Shown one piece after another: positions 29,173 to 38,360 of a DNA stretch of 64,000 nucleotides (position 1 is the stretch's first letter; each line of letters starts with the position of its first letter). The position numbers were made by a program, and so were the translations under genes. The notes beneath the pieces were generated by a model, which was given only the letters and a program-made list of their open reading frames with translations, did no database searches and had not been told where the DNA came from. The stretch comes from Pectobacterium colocasium (lineage in GTDB: Bacteria; Pseudomonadota; Gammaproteobacteria; Enterobacterales; Enterobacteriaceae), in the NCBI RefSeq assembly GCF_020181655.1, contig NZ_CP084032.1, forward strand, positions 2,914,001 through 2,978,000, written 5' to 3'.

Positions 29173-30647
29173 ATGGTTAACCCGTATCGAGAACTTTTTG
29201 CTGCACCCGGAACGAAAGGCTTTGCGCTGACTGGCCTGTTAGCGCGGATGCCGTTGCCCATGACAGGCATCGGCATTATCACCCTGTTATCGCAACTGCG
29301 CGGCAGCTATGCACTGGCTGGTGCCGTCTCTGCTACCTTCGTACTGACCTACGCGCTACTGTCACCACAGATCTCCCGCCTCGTCGATCGCAACGGGCAG
29401 AGCCGTGTGCTGCCCATCGGCACCACCGTCAGTGCGATCGGCATGCTGATTCTGCTTGTGAGTTCTTGGTTACAGGCCCCTGAGTGGACTTTATTCATTG
29501 GCGCCTTGCTGGCTGGTTTCATGCCCAGCCTATCGGCGATGGTACAAGCACGCTGGACAACGATCTATCGGGGAGACACCCGTTTGCAGACGGCTTACTC
29601 GCTGGAAACCGTGCTCGATGAAGTCACTTTTATCGCCGGTCCGCCGCTGGCTGTCGGGCTGTCCGTCGCGGTGTTTCCTCAGGCTGGCCTGCTGGCAGCC
29701 GCGCTCTTGCTGGCGATTGGCGTGTTTACGCTGGTGGTACAACGCAGCACCGAGCCACCCGTAGAAGTGCCACACACCAGTACCGACCATTCCGGTTCAG
29801 TGCTCAAACAGGCAAACATACGCCTGTTGACACTGTTGATGATCGCAATGGGCACATCGTGGGCACCGTAGATATCGTCAGCGTTGCTTTCGCTACGCAG
29901 CATGGTCAGCCAGCAGCGGCCAGTCTGATCTTGTCGGCGTATGCCGTAGGTTCCTGTCTGGCTGGGCTGCTGTTCGGCGCACTCAAGCTGCGAACCGCCC
30001 TGCACCGCCTGCTGTTGCTGGGCGGGCTGGCAACGACAATCACCACGCGGCCTCTGTTGGTCGCTGGCAGCATTCCCACGCTGGCAATGGCCGTCCTGAT
30101 CGCCGGGCTGATTCTGACGCTGTTACTGGTAGCCGGACACTTCATGGCCTTTACCTTCGTCCGGCCGCTGCTGCTATCGATATCAGGATTCGATGCGCGA
30201 TGGATTGGCGCATTGCTATTCGCCTATGGCATGGCAGGCATCGTCGGTAATTTTTTGGCGGGCCTCATCGCGGCACGGCGCACGGTGCTGGCCTTGATGG
30301 CTATCGCGCTGGGGCTGCTGTTGACCCCAATACTGTTTCTGACCATCGGTGGCTCACACAGTGGCGGCGTCGTGACGCTGCTGATCTGGGGACTGGCCTA
30401 CGGCGGCGTGTCCGTCGGGCTGATGACATGGATGATGAAGGCTGCGCCGCGCGCTGTGGAGATCGCCGCCGCGCTGTATGTTGGCATTTTCAATGTTGGC
30501 ATCGCGCTCGGATCATGGATGGGAGGTCAGGTCGTGGATAGCGCAGGACTACTCACAACGCTTTGGCTGACTGGTGGGTGCGCCACAGTCGCCTTACTGT
30601 TATCCCTGAGCATGACGCAGGTCGGGCACAGCACGATCGATTCATGA
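29173..30647 (+). pseudogene. MFS efflux transporter, frameshifted
   Basis: Two overlapping frames together make one major facilitator transporter of about 490 residues with twelve helices. The 5' part starts at the ATG at 29173 (GGAG upstream; MVNPYRELF) and runs to a TAG at 29869-29871, covering about six helices. The 3' part continues in another frame from about 29850 to 30647. At the join, GGGCACATCGTGGGCACC would read through as Gly-Thr-Ile-Val-Gly-Thr if one base were added after GGCAC, so a single-base deletion near 29850 explains the break. It could be a true mutation or a sequencing error. The gene is paired with the TetR repressor. Substrate unknown. Confidence 0.85.
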
Positions 30648-30688
30648 AAAAAACCGCGAGCACCTTCTTCAGGTGGCTCGCGGTTTTT
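30648..30688 (+). terminator. Intrinsic terminator of the MFS gene
   Basis: AAACCGCGAGC (30651-30661) pairs with GCTCGCGGTTT, the stem continuing as ACCT/AGGT with a one-base bulge around a TCTTC loop, and a run of five T residues ends at 30688. A-residues on the 5' side make it potentially bidirectional, also serving ycfJ. Confidence 0.9.
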
Positions 30689-30728
30689 AGAGATGGTGTC
30701 AGCGCAAAAATGTGGACGTCAGGGCAAA

Positions 30729-31268
30729 TTAGCTCTGCTGATTCAGGATTAATTGACCATTCCTGTCCACTGGAATTTGTGTGCCCGGATCGCGATCCAT
30801 GCGGATTTTGCCCTGCTGGTCGCCGATTTTATAGGTGACATCATAGCCTAAAACTTTTTGTGATTTGTCGTACACCGTCTGGCAACGCTGTTGCTGTGAC
30901 GTATACGTATCATTTTCCTGCATGCCGCTTTGTACACGGTTACCCGCATAGCCACCAGCCAACGCGCCCGCGACCGTCGCGATATCTTTACCACGCCCGC
31001 CACCAATCTGGTGACCCAAAACACCACCAGCCACCGCACCCAGAACCGAACCGGCGATCTGGTGTTCATCCTGTACCGGACGACGATGCGTAACCGTCAC
31101 GTTACGGCACTCCTGACGAGGTGTTTTTACCGTTTCTTTGATTGGTGTTGCCGTTAGCACCTGTGCAAACTGAGGTTTAGAGGAGAACACATCCATACTC
31201 GCCACCGCCGCCACACCCAATGCCGCAGCCACACCAATACCTACACCCGCTAACATTGATTTGTTCAC
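30729..31268 (-). CDS. ycfJ: Glycine-zipper 2TM domain protein YcfJ
   Basis: The GTG start at 31268, with GGAGG upstream, gives 179 residues, the length of E. coli YcfJ; a longer frame adds ten. The N-terminus (VNKSMLAGVGIGVAAALGVAAVAS) is a membrane anchor or uncleaved signal. The centre holds a glycine-zipper (SVLGAVAGGVLGHQIGGGRGKDIATVAGALAGGYAGN), and the C-terminus ends DRDPGTQIPVDRNGQLILN. Such proteins are envelope-associated; the precise role is unknown. It lies downstream of ndh, as in E. coli, but separated by a terminator and about 400 bp. Confidence 0.92.
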   Translation of the reverse strand: MNKSMLAGVGIGVAAALGVAAVASMDVFSSKPQFAQVLTATPIKETVKTPRQECRNVTVTHRRPVQDEHQIAGSVLGAVAGGVLGHQIGGGRGKDIATVAGALAGGYAGNRVQSGMQENDTYTSQQQRCQTVYDKSQKVLGYDVTYKIGDQQGKIRMDRDPGTQIPVDRNGQLILNQQS

Positions 31269-31671
31269 AGGATACCTCCCGAATCTATTCTCACGCATTC
31301 CCCATCTGCAATTCCGCCGTAAGATTTGCTTTACGCCAACTCGCGTTTAACGCGATGAATCCGATGGTTCCTTCTGAATACCCGCATTCAGAATTTTCGG
31401 CGTGCGTGCTACGCCATCTGTAAACAGTGGAAAGTCTGCACAATGTTTCACACTCTCGCAATAAGACTAATTAACCAAAAGTGTCAGTTTCGTAACACAA
31501 AAGCACCATTTGGGAATTATCTTAACTGGAATTGGTAACAGGACGATATTTTATACTGTTATGACGGTGACGTAGCCGGAGGAGTGATGAATAACATTAC
31601 GCACAGAATGCTGTAAATATGGGCAGATTAATGAAAGCGACGGGTATGGCGCAAGGATAACGAGCCGATGA
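31269..31671. other. Intergenic region upstream of ycfJ
   Basis: About 400 bp between the ndh terminator and ycfJ with no convincing ORF on either strand. It is AT-rich in the middle (about 31440-31560), as expected for the ycfJ promoter, but I could not fix -35 and -10 elements with confidence. Confidence 0.5.
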
Positions 31672-31712
31672 TAAAAAAGAATACGGGCGTGAAATCGCGT
31701 CCACGCCCGTAT
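31672..31712 (-). terminator. Intrinsic terminator of ndh
   Basis: ATACGGGCGTG (31681-31691) pairs perfectly with CACGCCCGTAT (31702-31712) around a 10-nt loop. Read on the minus strand it is followed by TCTTTTTTATC. It lies about 25 bp after the ndh stop. Confidence 0.92.
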
Positions 31713-31736
31713 CAGAAAGCTGTCAGCCGCGGTGGA

Positions 31737-33041
31737 TTAATGCAGCTTCAGGCGCGGGCGAATCACCCGGTTGATCCCACCGACCAACATCATCAAGCCC
31801 GTTTTCACATAGCCATGTAAAGCAACCTGATGCATACGATACAAGGAGATATAAACGAAACGTGCAATCCGCCCTTCTACCATCACAGAGCCACGCATCA
31901 GGTTCCCCATCAGGCTGCCAACCGTACTGAATTTAGACAGCGAGACCAGCGAACCGTGATCTTTATAGACGTAAGGTTTCAGTGTCTGTCCGTTCAGCAA
32001 TGCGATGATGTTGCTGTGGCAACGTGACGCCATCTGGTGCGCCGCTTGCGCACGGGGTGGTACGAAGCCGCCGCCTTCCTGCGGACAGGAGGCACAGTCG
32101 CCGATAGCGAAAATGTTGGGATCGCGCGTCGTCTGTAGCGTCGGTTCAACCACTAACTGGTTAATCCGGTTCGTTTCCAGACCGGCAATCTCTTTCATCG
32201 CATCCGGTGCCTTGATACCTGCCGCCCAAACCATCAGGTCGGCTTCGATAAACTCACCGTCCTTCGTATTCAGACCGCCGCTTTCTGCGCTAGTCACCAT
32301 GGTTTTCGTCAGCACTCGAACGCCAATATTATTCAACTCCTGATGTGCAGCCGCAGAAATGCGCGGCGGCAGCGCAGGTAAAATGCGTTCGCCGGCTTCC
32401 ACCAGTGTGACATTCAGCGTTTGGTTATCCAGCCCGTCAAAGCCGTAGCTGTGCAGCTGTTTCACCGCGTTATGCAGTTCCGCAGACAGCTCAACGCCCG
32501 TCGCACCGCCGCCCACAATCGCGATATTCACCCGCTCTTTTTCGTCCTGATTCGCCGTGAATTTCAGGAACAAATTCAGCATTTCGTTATGGAAACGGCG
32601 GGCTTGTTTCGGGTTATCCAGGAAAATACAGTGCTCTTTCACACCCGGCGTACCGAAATCATTTGAGGCACTGCCTAACGCCACCACCAAAATGTCATAC
32701 GGGATACGACGCGCTGCCACCAGCACCTCGCCTTGCTCGTCACACACTTCAGCCAGTTGGATCTGCTGCTGCTCGCGGTCGATATCCGTCAGCATGCCCA
32801 GTTGGAACTGAAAATAGTGATTACGGGCGTGCGCCAGATAGCTCAGCGCATCCATGTCGTCGTCCAGCGAGCCCGTTGCCACTTCATGCAGCAACGGTTT
32901 CCACAGGTGGCTGTGGTTACGATCCACCAGCGTGATTTCCGCTTTTTTCTTGCGTCCTAACTTGTGGCCCAAACTCGTTGCCAGTTCAAGTCCGCCAGCT
33001 CCCCCGCCGACAATGACAATTTTTTTGGTTGGTGATGTCAA
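31737..33041 (-). CDS. ndh: Type II NADH dehydrogenase (NADH:quinone oxidoreductase)
   Basis: NDH-2 is a single-subunit flavoprotein bound to the inner face of the cytoplasmic membrane. It passes electrons from NADH to quinone without pumping protons. The 434 residues equal E. coli Ndh. Motifs: FAD-binding [14 protein letters not shown] at the N-terminus, the NADH-binding fold [18 protein letters not shown] near residue 175, the FAD segment [11 protein letters not shown], and the amphipathic C-terminal membrane anchor ending [10 protein letters not shown]. The start is TTG, also used in E. coli, with AGGGGG upstream. A perfect FNR box upstream implies repression without oxygen. Confidence 0.97.
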   Translation of the reverse strand: MTSPTKKIVIVGGGAGGLELATSLGHKLGRKKKAEITLVDRNHSHLWKPLLHEVATGSLDDDMDALSYLAHARNHYFQFQLGMLTDIDREQQQIQLAEVCDEQGEVLVAARRIPYDILVVALGSASNDFGTPGVKEHCIFLDNPKQARRFHNEMLNLFLKFTANQDEKERVNIAIVGGGATGVELSAELHNAVKQLHSYGFDGLDNQTLNVTLVEAGERILPALPPRISAAAHQELNNIGVRVLTKTMVTSAESGGLNTKDGEFIEADLMVWAAGIKAPDAMKEIAGLETNRINQLVVEPTLQTTRDPNIFAIGDCASCPQEGGGFVPPRAQAAHQMASRCHSNIIALLNGQTLKPYVYKDHGSLVSLSKFSTVGSLMGNLMRGSVMVEGRIARFVYISLYRMHQVALHGYVKTGLMMLVGGINRVIRPRLKLH

Positions 33042-33409
33042 AATGACCCCCTAAAAATGTGAACCAATGGTTAATAAAGAGTAAAAAACAATATCCTTAT
33101 ATAACATAGGGTTCGCGTAAGTTAAGCCTGATATCTGCAGCCAGAATAGCACGCTAGGTTATTTGGTCATACCAAAATTGATATATATCAATTTATTTTG
33201 TCACCCAGGTTTTTATCAGGAAAATTCCATCTTTATTTCAGTGAATTAGCGGAGGTCTGTGTGAAGAAAAAATGCTGAATCGTGCGCAAATGCGTCGCTA
33301 TACGCACTAAGGAAAGTAAATAAATCGCGTGATTCCCCCTGACAGCCCCCAAAAGAGGGTATCAGAAGGAATAACTCGCGGCGGTTAACACATCATCGCT
33401 CGGACAGGC
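33042..33409. other. ndh promoter region
   Basis: About 370 bp between ycfP and ndh hold the ndh promoter with its FNR box (33178-33191) and otherwise AT-rich sequence. I see no ORF and no clear ycfP terminator. Confidence 0.6.
33178..33191. promoter_or_regulatory. FNR box upstream of ndh
   Basis: TTGATATATATCAA is a perfect match to the FNR consensus TTGAT-N4-ATCAA and lies about 140 bp upstream of the ndh start codon. FNR represses ndh under anaerobiosis in E. coli, so the same control is expected. Confidence 0.88.
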
Positions 33410-33952
33410 TTAACCCAGCGTTTTGAAGGCTTTGATCCGCTGCAAATGGGGGGAGATACTTTTGAATTTATGCGTCTGAATATCGTCCCAGACGATCTCA
33501 TAATACGCTCCCAGCATCTGCGCGCTGCGCTGGCTATCAAGCATTTCATCATGACGGGAGAGCATCACCATGCAGCGATCGCGGTTCTTTTCACGAAAAT
33601 TCGCCACGCACTTGGTGGCGATATCCACGTACTCTTCCGGGCGATCGATTTTCCCCCCCATGTTTTCCTGCGGAAACAGGTTAGGATTGACGATGACCTG
33701 TCGTATATCACACAGGAAACCAACCCGTTCAGCCCAGAAACCGCCCAACCCCACGCCGCAGATCAGCGGGCGATCGTCGTCAGAATGCTGAATCATCTTG
33801 TCCACCTGCTTTAGCAGGTGTTGCATGTCATGACGCGGATGCAGTGTGCTGTAGCTAATCAGCCTGACATCTTCATCAATAAATTGAAGTTGCAGAACCT
33901 TTTCATGGTTGCCGGGGCTGGTCGAGTCAAAACCGTGTAAATAGATAATCAT
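33410..33952 (-). CDS. ycfP: UPF0227 family alpha/beta-hydrolase-like protein YcfP
   Basis: The 180-residue protein has features of a small alpha/beta hydrolase related to Yqi[19 protein letters not shown] at the N-terminus, [16 protein letters not shown] at the nucleophile elbow position (where Gly replaces the usual Ser) and [10 protein letters not shown] near the acid residue. The altered elbow makes esterase activity doubtful. It is the last gene of the hinT-ycfL-lpoB-thiK-nagZ-ycfP run, which is the E. coli order. Confidence 0.9.
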   Translation of the reverse strand: MIIYLHGFDSTSPGNHEKVLQLQFIDEDVRLISYSTLHPRHDMQHLLKQVDKMIQHSDDDRPLICGVGLGGFWAERVGFLCDIRQVIVNPNLFPQENMGGKIDRPEEYVDIATKCVANFREKNRDRCMVMLSRHDEMLDSQRSAQMLGAYYEIVWDDIQTHKFKSISPHLQRIKAFKTLG

Positions 33953-33980
33953 CTTTCATCCTCACCACAGACTGGGTTGC

Positions 33981-35009
33981 CTATTTCTCGCCATTTTTAT
34001 GCGCCTGCCAGCGCTCGCTGAGTAATGTGAGCGCCTGATTCGCCTGCTTCCAGCGTGGCGAATCCAGCAGTTCCCGACGAGAAAACGAACCCTGATGATA
34101 TAGGCCCGTCAGTTGCTCCGCTTTGACCGGGGACAGGTTATCCAGCACGCTGACCGCGCCCGCCCGATGATTGCAGACCAGAATCATGTCACATCCTGCC
34201 TGCAATGCCGCCTGCGCCCGCTCGGGGTAACTCCCCATCACCGCCGCACCTTCCATCGAAAGGTCGTCAGAGAAAATGATGCCATCAAAACCCAGTTCGT
34301 CACGCAGCACCGTTTTGAGCCAGTATGGCGACCCACTGGCTGGACGCGGATCGGCCTCCGTGTAAATCACATGAGCAGGCATGATGGCATCCAACTGCTG
34401 GCGTTGAATCAGTTCTTTAAAAATCGACATGTCGTGTGCGCGAATTTCCGCAAGCGGACGCGGATCGCGCGGCGTTTCTTTATGTGAATCGGCGCTGACC
34501 GCACCGTGGCCGGGGAAGTGCTTGCCCGTGACCTTCATGCCTGCACTGTGCATACCGCGAATAAAGCTCTGCGCCACCGCCAACGCGATCTCCGGCTGTT
34601 CATGAAACGAACGTTCGCCAATCGCCGCGCTCTGGTGGCCGATATCCAGCACCGGTGCAAAGCTAATGTCGATATCCATTGCGATCATTTCTGCCGCCAT
34701 CAGCCATCCGCCCTCTTCCGCCAGACGTTGCGCTTCTACCGCACTATTTAATGCCGCAAACGCCTGCGCAGCAGGCAGTCGAGTAAAGCCATCGCGAAAA
34801 CGCTGAACGCGTCCGCCTTCCTGATCGACAGAGACAACAAGACGCTCGCGCGACGCCGCGCGGATTTGTCGCACTAGCTCACGCAACTGCGCCGCATCAT
34901 GAAAATTACGGGTAAACAGGATAACGCCGCCAACCAGCGGGTGTTCCAATACTTCACGATCTTCCGCATCCAGCTCATAGCTGGCGACATCTAACATTAC
35001 CGGACCCAC
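33981..35009 (-). CDS. nagZ: Beta-N-acetylhexosaminidase NagZ
   Basis: NagZ removes GlcNAc from GlcNAc-anhydroMurNAc-peptides in the cytoplasm during wall recycling. Its products also act as signals for AmpC induction. The glycoside hydrolase 3 features are [20 protein letters not shown] near residue 60, [18 protein letters not shown] with the catalytic-loop His, and the nucleophile Asp in [11 protein letters not shown] prefer the GTG at 35009 (342 residues, MGPVMLDV), preceded by GAGG; an ATG at 35030 adds seven residues. It works with NagK (19097-20011) on the same sugar. Confidence 0.95.
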   Translation of the reverse strand: MGPVMLDVASYELDAEDREVLEHPLVGGVILFTRNFHDAAQLRELVRQIRAASRERLVVSVDQEGGRVQRFRDGFTRLPAAQAFAALNSAVEAQRLAEEGGWLMAAEMIAMDIDISFAPVLDIGHQSAAIGERSFHEQPEIALAVAQSFIRGMHSAGMKVTGKHFPGHGAVSADSHKETPRDPRPLAEIRAHDMSIFKELIQRQQLDAIMPAHVIYTEADPRPASGSPYWLKTVLRDELGFDGIIFSDDLSMEGAAVMGSYPERAQAALQAGCDMILVCNHRAGAVSVLDNLSPVKAEQLTGLYHQGSFSRRELLDSPRWKQANQALTLLSERWQAHKNGEK

Positions 35010-35072
35010 AAAAACCTCATTCTTTAACATGTACTACTGAGTAAAATAACTACGATGACAAAAGCCACATCG

Positions 35073-35966
35073 TCAGCCTGTTTGTAACCGATGGCCTGAT
35101 TGTAACCGATGATAAAGTGCGGGAATGTCCGCTAAAAATTCGGGATTCTTCGTTTGCTGCCAGCGTATCTCAAACCACATCAATACCAGATAATCGACCC
35201 AAGGGAACCACTGCGTCATCTGTTGCTGAAGTCGGCTCACGGAAACCCCTCGCCGATATCGTTGGTAGCTCTGTAGAAAATACGTTTGCGCCAGGCTTTC
35301 CATCTGGCTGGCTCGCACAATAAACGCCAGTTCAAAGGCAACATCGCCATCTGAGGCGTATTCCCAGTCAATCAGCATCGTTCCTTGTGGCGTAATCAGC
35401 AGGTTTTCCGCATGCACATCCAGATGGAGAGGCGCCAGCGCTAGAGGGGTGGGTAATGCCGCACGCTGAAAATAATGGTGGGCGCGCAACAGCGCGGGCG
35501 TACGGCGGTGCGGATCCATCAACTGCCAGTGTTGAGCGAATAGCATTTTAAGATCGAGGGGATAGCCGCTACGCGGCAGGCGATGAAGCTGAGACAGCGT
35601 CCGCGCCACTTCACCATTAGCCAGCATCATCAGGAATTCATCAGACGTGGCGACACGCCCCGGCACCCATTCGACAATGAGCCAGCCGTCGCGCCACAGT
35701 AGCGGCCGTGGCGCAAGCCCTATCGCGGACATCTGCCGCAGCAGGGCGAACTCTCGCTGGCGATCGACGCCCATTTTCCGCTCGGTTGGCGACTGCCGGC
35801 GCGCAAGCCATTCGATGCCCGGCCCACGGATGCGCCAGCTTTTACTACTCAACCCGCCAACCAGTTCAAAGCGAATATCCGCTATCTCTACAGCGGGGAA
35901 ATGCTTCTGGATCGCCGCCGTCAGCTGTTGCTGGATACCTGCCTGCTTAATGCTGAACGGCGCCAT
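35073..35966 (-). CDS. thiK: Thiamine kinase
   Basis: ThiK phosphorylates thiamine to thiamine monophosphate in the salvage pathway. It is an aminoglycoside-phosphotransferase-fold protein with APLHLDVHAENLLI (catalytic Asp and His/Asn) and LIDWEYASDGDVAFELAFI (the metal-binding Asp). The ATG at 35966 gives 297 residues, somewhat longer than E. coli ThiK at 274, and overlaps the lpoB end by about 20 bases. A TTG at 35981 is possible. Sequence similarity to E. coli is lower than for the neighbours, but gene order supports the name. Confidence 0.86.
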   Translation of the reverse strand: MAPFSIKQAGIQQQLTAAIQKHFPAVEIADIRFELVGGLSSKSWRIRGPGIEWLARRQSPTERKMGVDRQREFALLRQMSAIGLAPRPLLWRDGWLIVEWVPGRVATSDEFLMMLANGEVARTLSQLHRLPRSGYPLDLKMLFAQHWQLMDPHRRTPALLRAHHYFQRAALPTPLALAPLHLDVHAENLLITPQGTMLIDWEYASDGDVAFELAFIVRASQMESLAQTYFLQSYQRYRRGVSVSRLQQQMTQWFPWVDYLVLMWFEIRWQQTKNPEFLADIPALYHRLQSGHRLQTG

Positions 35967-36528
35967 TGCCTGACCACACAATTTCGCCGGTCTGCACCAG
36001 CATCAGTTGCATGTCGATCTGCGGCGATTTCACATCACCGCTGACGTCGCTGTACAGCACATACTGCGCGCTGACATAACGTGCCAGGCCAATCGCCTTG
36101 CTGCGCGATCCCAAGCTGTCGTCAACCGACAGACCAAGCGTTTGTTTCGCGGCGGCCAACTGCTCGCGCGGTACCAGCGTAAACGCCTTGCCTGAAGATA
36201 ACGCGCTGTACAGCGCGCCTGTCGCTTTCGCGATCGGCAGGGAGCCGTTAGTGTTGTTTTTCACACTATCCACCAACAGTATGCTGCCCGGCGTGACACC
36301 ATCAGCTTTCAGCATCTGCGCAACCAGCGGATTAATACTGGCTTCCCAGTTCAACGTCTGAATTTTCGGCGGTTGCGGTACCGATTCCCCCGGCGGCGGC
36401 GTTGGCGTGGTCGGCACTTGAGGCTCAACGGGTTCAATAGTCGCAGGCGGTTCAGTCGGTTCCGGTGGACGGCTGGGGCACCCTGTTAGTACCAATGCCG
36501 CCAGTATCACCCCTAGATACTTTTTCAT
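35947..36528 (-). CDS. lpoB: Outer-membrane lipoprotein LpoB, activator of PBP1b
   Basis: LpoB is anchored in the outer membrane and reaches through the wall to stimulate the bifunctional synthase PBP1b (MrcB). The 193-residue protein has a signal peptide with lipobox LTGC (MKKYLGVILAALVLTGC), a Pro-rich flexible linker to about residue 55, and a globular C-terminal domain (SILLVDSVKNNTNGSLPIAKATGALY...). The linker is shorter than in E. coli (213 residues in total). Located between ycfL and thiK as in E. coli. Confidence 0.94.
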   Translation of the reverse strand: MKKYLGVILAALVLTGCPSRPPEPTEPPATIEPVEPQVPTTPTPPPGESVPQPPKIQTLNWEASINPLVAQMLKADGVTPGSILLVDSVKNNTNGSLPIAKATGALYSALSSGKAFTLVPREQLAAAKQTLGLSVDDSLGSRSKAIGLARYVSAQYVLYSDVSGDVKSPQIDMQLMLVQTGEIVWSGNGAVQH

Positions 36529-36549
36529 ATTCTCTCTCTCAGCACACCA

Positions 36550-36930
36550 TTACAAAAACAGATGAAGACGGACCTGACGCGCAGTGGGACTGCTACGCGT
36601 TGAAAAAACCGTCATTTCCGTCTGTGGTGGGATTTCAATAGACTGCACGTCCTCAAACGGCAACACGTCCAGCCCGTTTTCATCATACCAATAGAAACGG
36701 TAATGCACGGTGACCGCGTGTGAAGCGTCGTTGCTGACAACGGAAGAAGCACGCAGCCGGCCATTTTCTGAATCCAGCGATGGATTCCCCGCCGTAATGC
36801 CCGCCGACAGCACGGGAGCATCTAATACCAGCGTTTGCCGTTCATTGATGGTCAGTACCTTTGGCGCGCTACAGCCCGCCACCAACCCGACCATCAAACA
36901 TGCGGACAGAAAAAGCATCGAGTTACGCAT
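36550..36930 (-). CDS. ycfL: DUF1425 family lipoprotein YcfL
   Basis: The ATG at 36930, with GAG upstream, gives 126 residues; a longer frame adds 13. It has a lipoprotein signal (NSMLFLSACLMVGLVAGC) and a DUF1425 domain with VHYRFYWYDENGLDVLPFE and IPPQTEMTVFST. Function is unknown; its constant position beside lpoB suggests an envelope role. Genes ycfL and lpoB are 21 bp apart and probably co-transcribed with hinT. Confidence 0.9.
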   Translation of the reverse strand: MRNSMLFLSACLMVGLVAGCSAPKVLTINERQTLVLDAPVLSAGITAGNPSLDSENGRLRASSVVSNDASHAVTVHYRFYWYDENGLDVLPFEDVQSIEIPPQTEMTVFSTRSSPTARQVRLHLFL

Positions 36931-36984
36931 GATGTTCTCGCGTGATTTTTTTTTCACATGATTGCCCAACCATGATCATCGAAT

Positions 36985-37335
36985 CTAATTCGCCAGCAAA
37001 GGCCCGAGCGCGCGGCCACCAAGCAGATGCATGTGGATGTGATACACCTCCTGCCCGCCGTGTCGGTTGCAGTTAATTATCAGACGATAGCCGTCCTCTG
37101 CAATCCCTTCCTGCTGCGCAATCTTCGCCGCGACCGTCACCATACGTCCCAGTGCGGCTTCATGTTCTGGTGCCGTATCGTTAACGGTCGGGATCAAAAC
37201 ATTCGGGATAATAAGAACATGGGTTGGCGTGCGGGGCGCGATGTCGCGGAAGGCGGTGACCAGTTCATCCTGATAGACGATATCCGCAGGAATTTCCCGG
37301 CGAATAATTTTACTAAAGATGGTTTCTTCAGCCAT
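36985..37335 (-). CDS. hinT: HIT-family purine nucleoside phosphoramidase
   Basis: HinT hydrolyses adenosine and guanosine phosphoramidates and aminoacyl-adenylates. The 116-residue protein has the HIT signature [15 protein letters not shown], with the catalytic His triad near residue 100, and the family start [21 protein letters not shown]. The start at 37335 has AAGGA upstream and is preferred to a frame 20 codons longer. It is the first gene of the run to ycfP. The upstream region toward ptsG carries the IS4-like remnant. Confidence 0.95.
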   Translation of the reverse strand: MAEETIFSKIIRREIPADIVYQDELVTAFRDIAPRTPTHVLIIPNVLIPTVNDTAPEHEAALGRMVTVAAKIAQQEGIAEDGYRLIINCNRHGGQEVYHIHMHLLGGRALGPLLAN

Positions 37336-37541
37336 GATAGATTTCCTTGTTAAAGCTGGCGTTAAACGAAGTCGTGTAGGCAGTATGAGTGACATATTCC
37401 ATTTCTTTCAACCTTCTTCGTCTATTTCTGGTGCAGGTGGTCAAAATACGACACGTAGAAAAAACCTGCTTTAGTACCTAAAGACCCCACGGCCTGACGC
37501 ATCTTTTATTGAACACCGTTTGTTACCGACAATAAAAAAGG

Positions 37542-37551
37542 GGCTTTCGCC
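37542..37551. repeat. Left target-site duplication of the IS4-family remnant
   Basis: GGCTTTCGCC here is repeated exactly at 38325-38334, on the other side of the element. Joining the two flanks restores AAAAAGGGGC-TTTC-GCCCCTTTTT, a terminator hairpin with this 10-mer at its apex. Confidence 0.9.
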
Positions 37552-37598
37552 TAATGCCGATCGTTTAAGGATTAGTTGAACGATCCAGCCGTTGGTGT

Positions 37599-37632
37599 AA
37601 AAAAGGTTCATGACATTCATGGACCTTTTTTT
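37599..37632 (+). terminator. Terminator-like hairpin in the IS left end
   Basis: AAAAAAGGTTCATG (37599-37612) pairs with CATGGACCTTTTTTT (37618-37632), with one wobble pair and a 5-nt loop, ending in seven T residues. It lies just before the transposase start codon, where it would shield the transposase gene from outside transcription. Confidence 0.75.
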
Positions 37633-38315
37633 ATGCAACTTTCTCAGGCTCTTGGCATTATCAATCTTACTGCGCCGGCACTCCGTTGAAGAAAAATACG
37701 CAATACGAAGTGATAAGCAAGCTGGGCAGGCAAGACAGACTGGTACGGATAAAGACATCGCCGCAGGCGCGTAAACAATGGGCGACGCTGCCGGAGAGCA
37801 TCACAGCGCGGTTGTTAACGAAGACGATAGAGGGAAAAACGCGAGAGGTGCTGACGTCACTGACGGACCCGATGCGTTATCCGGCGGCGGAGGTGAACGC
37901 CCTTTACGCTCACCGATGGGAAATCGAGTTGGGATATCGCGAGGCGAAACAAGGCTTGCTGGGTAACAGGTGGCATTTACGGAGCAGACTGCCGGAAATG
38001 GTGAGGCAGGAGTTGTGGGGCGTGCTACTGACGTACAATCTGGTGCGTTATCAGATGGTGAAAATGGCGTTTACGCTGAAAGGAGATTACCTGCCGTATC
38101 AGTTGAGCTTCAGCGGCGCCCTGACGGAAATCTGGCGATTACTTATCGGTCTGCCGGGTTCATCACCGGGTGCGATACCAGGACATCTGAAGCATTTTTA
38201 TGAGCAGGCAATCTATCTGGTATTGCCGTTACGAAGGGAGCGAAGTTACCCCCGAGAAATCAGGGGAAGACGAGCGAAATATCCGTTAAAAAACAATGCC
38301 GGTCACCTTAAGTGA
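37633..38315 (+). pseudogene. IS4-family transposase, internally deleted
   Basis: About 15 codons of the N-terminus remain from an ATG at 37633 (MQLSQALGIINL), then a deletion joins, out of frame, to the C-terminal part open from 37686 to a TGA at 38313-38315. The C-terminal part resembles InsG of IS4: QYEVISKLGRQDRLVRIKTSPQARKQW and the YREK signature YAHRWEIELGYREAK, which holds the catalytic Glu. The two catalytic Asp residues lie in the deleted part, so no active enzyme can be made. Confidence 0.9.
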
Positions 38316-38324
38316 CCGGCATTA
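38295..38324 (-). terminator. Hairpin at the IS right end acting as ptsG terminator
   Basis: AATGCCGGTCAC (38295-38306) pairs perfectly with GTGACCGGCATT (38312-38323) around CTTAA. Read on the minus strand, the direction of ptsG, it is followed by GTTTTTTAACG. It lies about 40 bp after the ptsG stop and may replace the native terminator that the insertion split. Confidence 0.75.
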
Positions 38325-38334
38325 GGCTTTCGCC
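38325..38334. repeat. Right target-site duplication of the IS4-family remnant
   Basis: GGCTTTCGCC, an exact copy of 37542-37551. It is followed by CCTTTTT, the second arm of the interrupted ptsG/hinT intergenic terminator. Confidence 0.9.
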
Positions 38335-38360
38335 CCTTTTTACCACTCCCCAACAACACA

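Larger units (their letters stand above)
37552..38324 (+). mobile_element. IS4-family insertion sequence, internally deleted (773 bp)
   Basis: The element is bounded by imperfect terminal inverted repeats: TAATGCCGATCGTTTAAG at 37552-37569 and, reverse complemented, TAATGCCGGTCACTTAAG at 38307-38324 (15 of 18 identical). A 10-bp direct repeat, GGCTTTCGCC, flanks it. IS4 elements have ends of this type, are about 1.4 kb and duplicate 10-13 bp. This copy keeps about 130 bp of the left end and the 3' part of the transposase gene, so roughly 650 bp are missing from inside. It cannot move by itself, but both ends are present and could be acted on by a full copy elsewhere. Confidence 0.9.

Noticed and set aside
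29859..30647. Second half of the MFS gene as a separate transporter
   Set aside because: It starts in mid-protein without a ribosome site, and one added base fuses it to the upstream half as a normal twelve-helix transporter.
37686..38315. Functional transposase gene
   Set aside because: Only the C-terminal part is present; the region holding two of the three catalytic acidic residues is deleted and the N-terminal remnant is out of frame.
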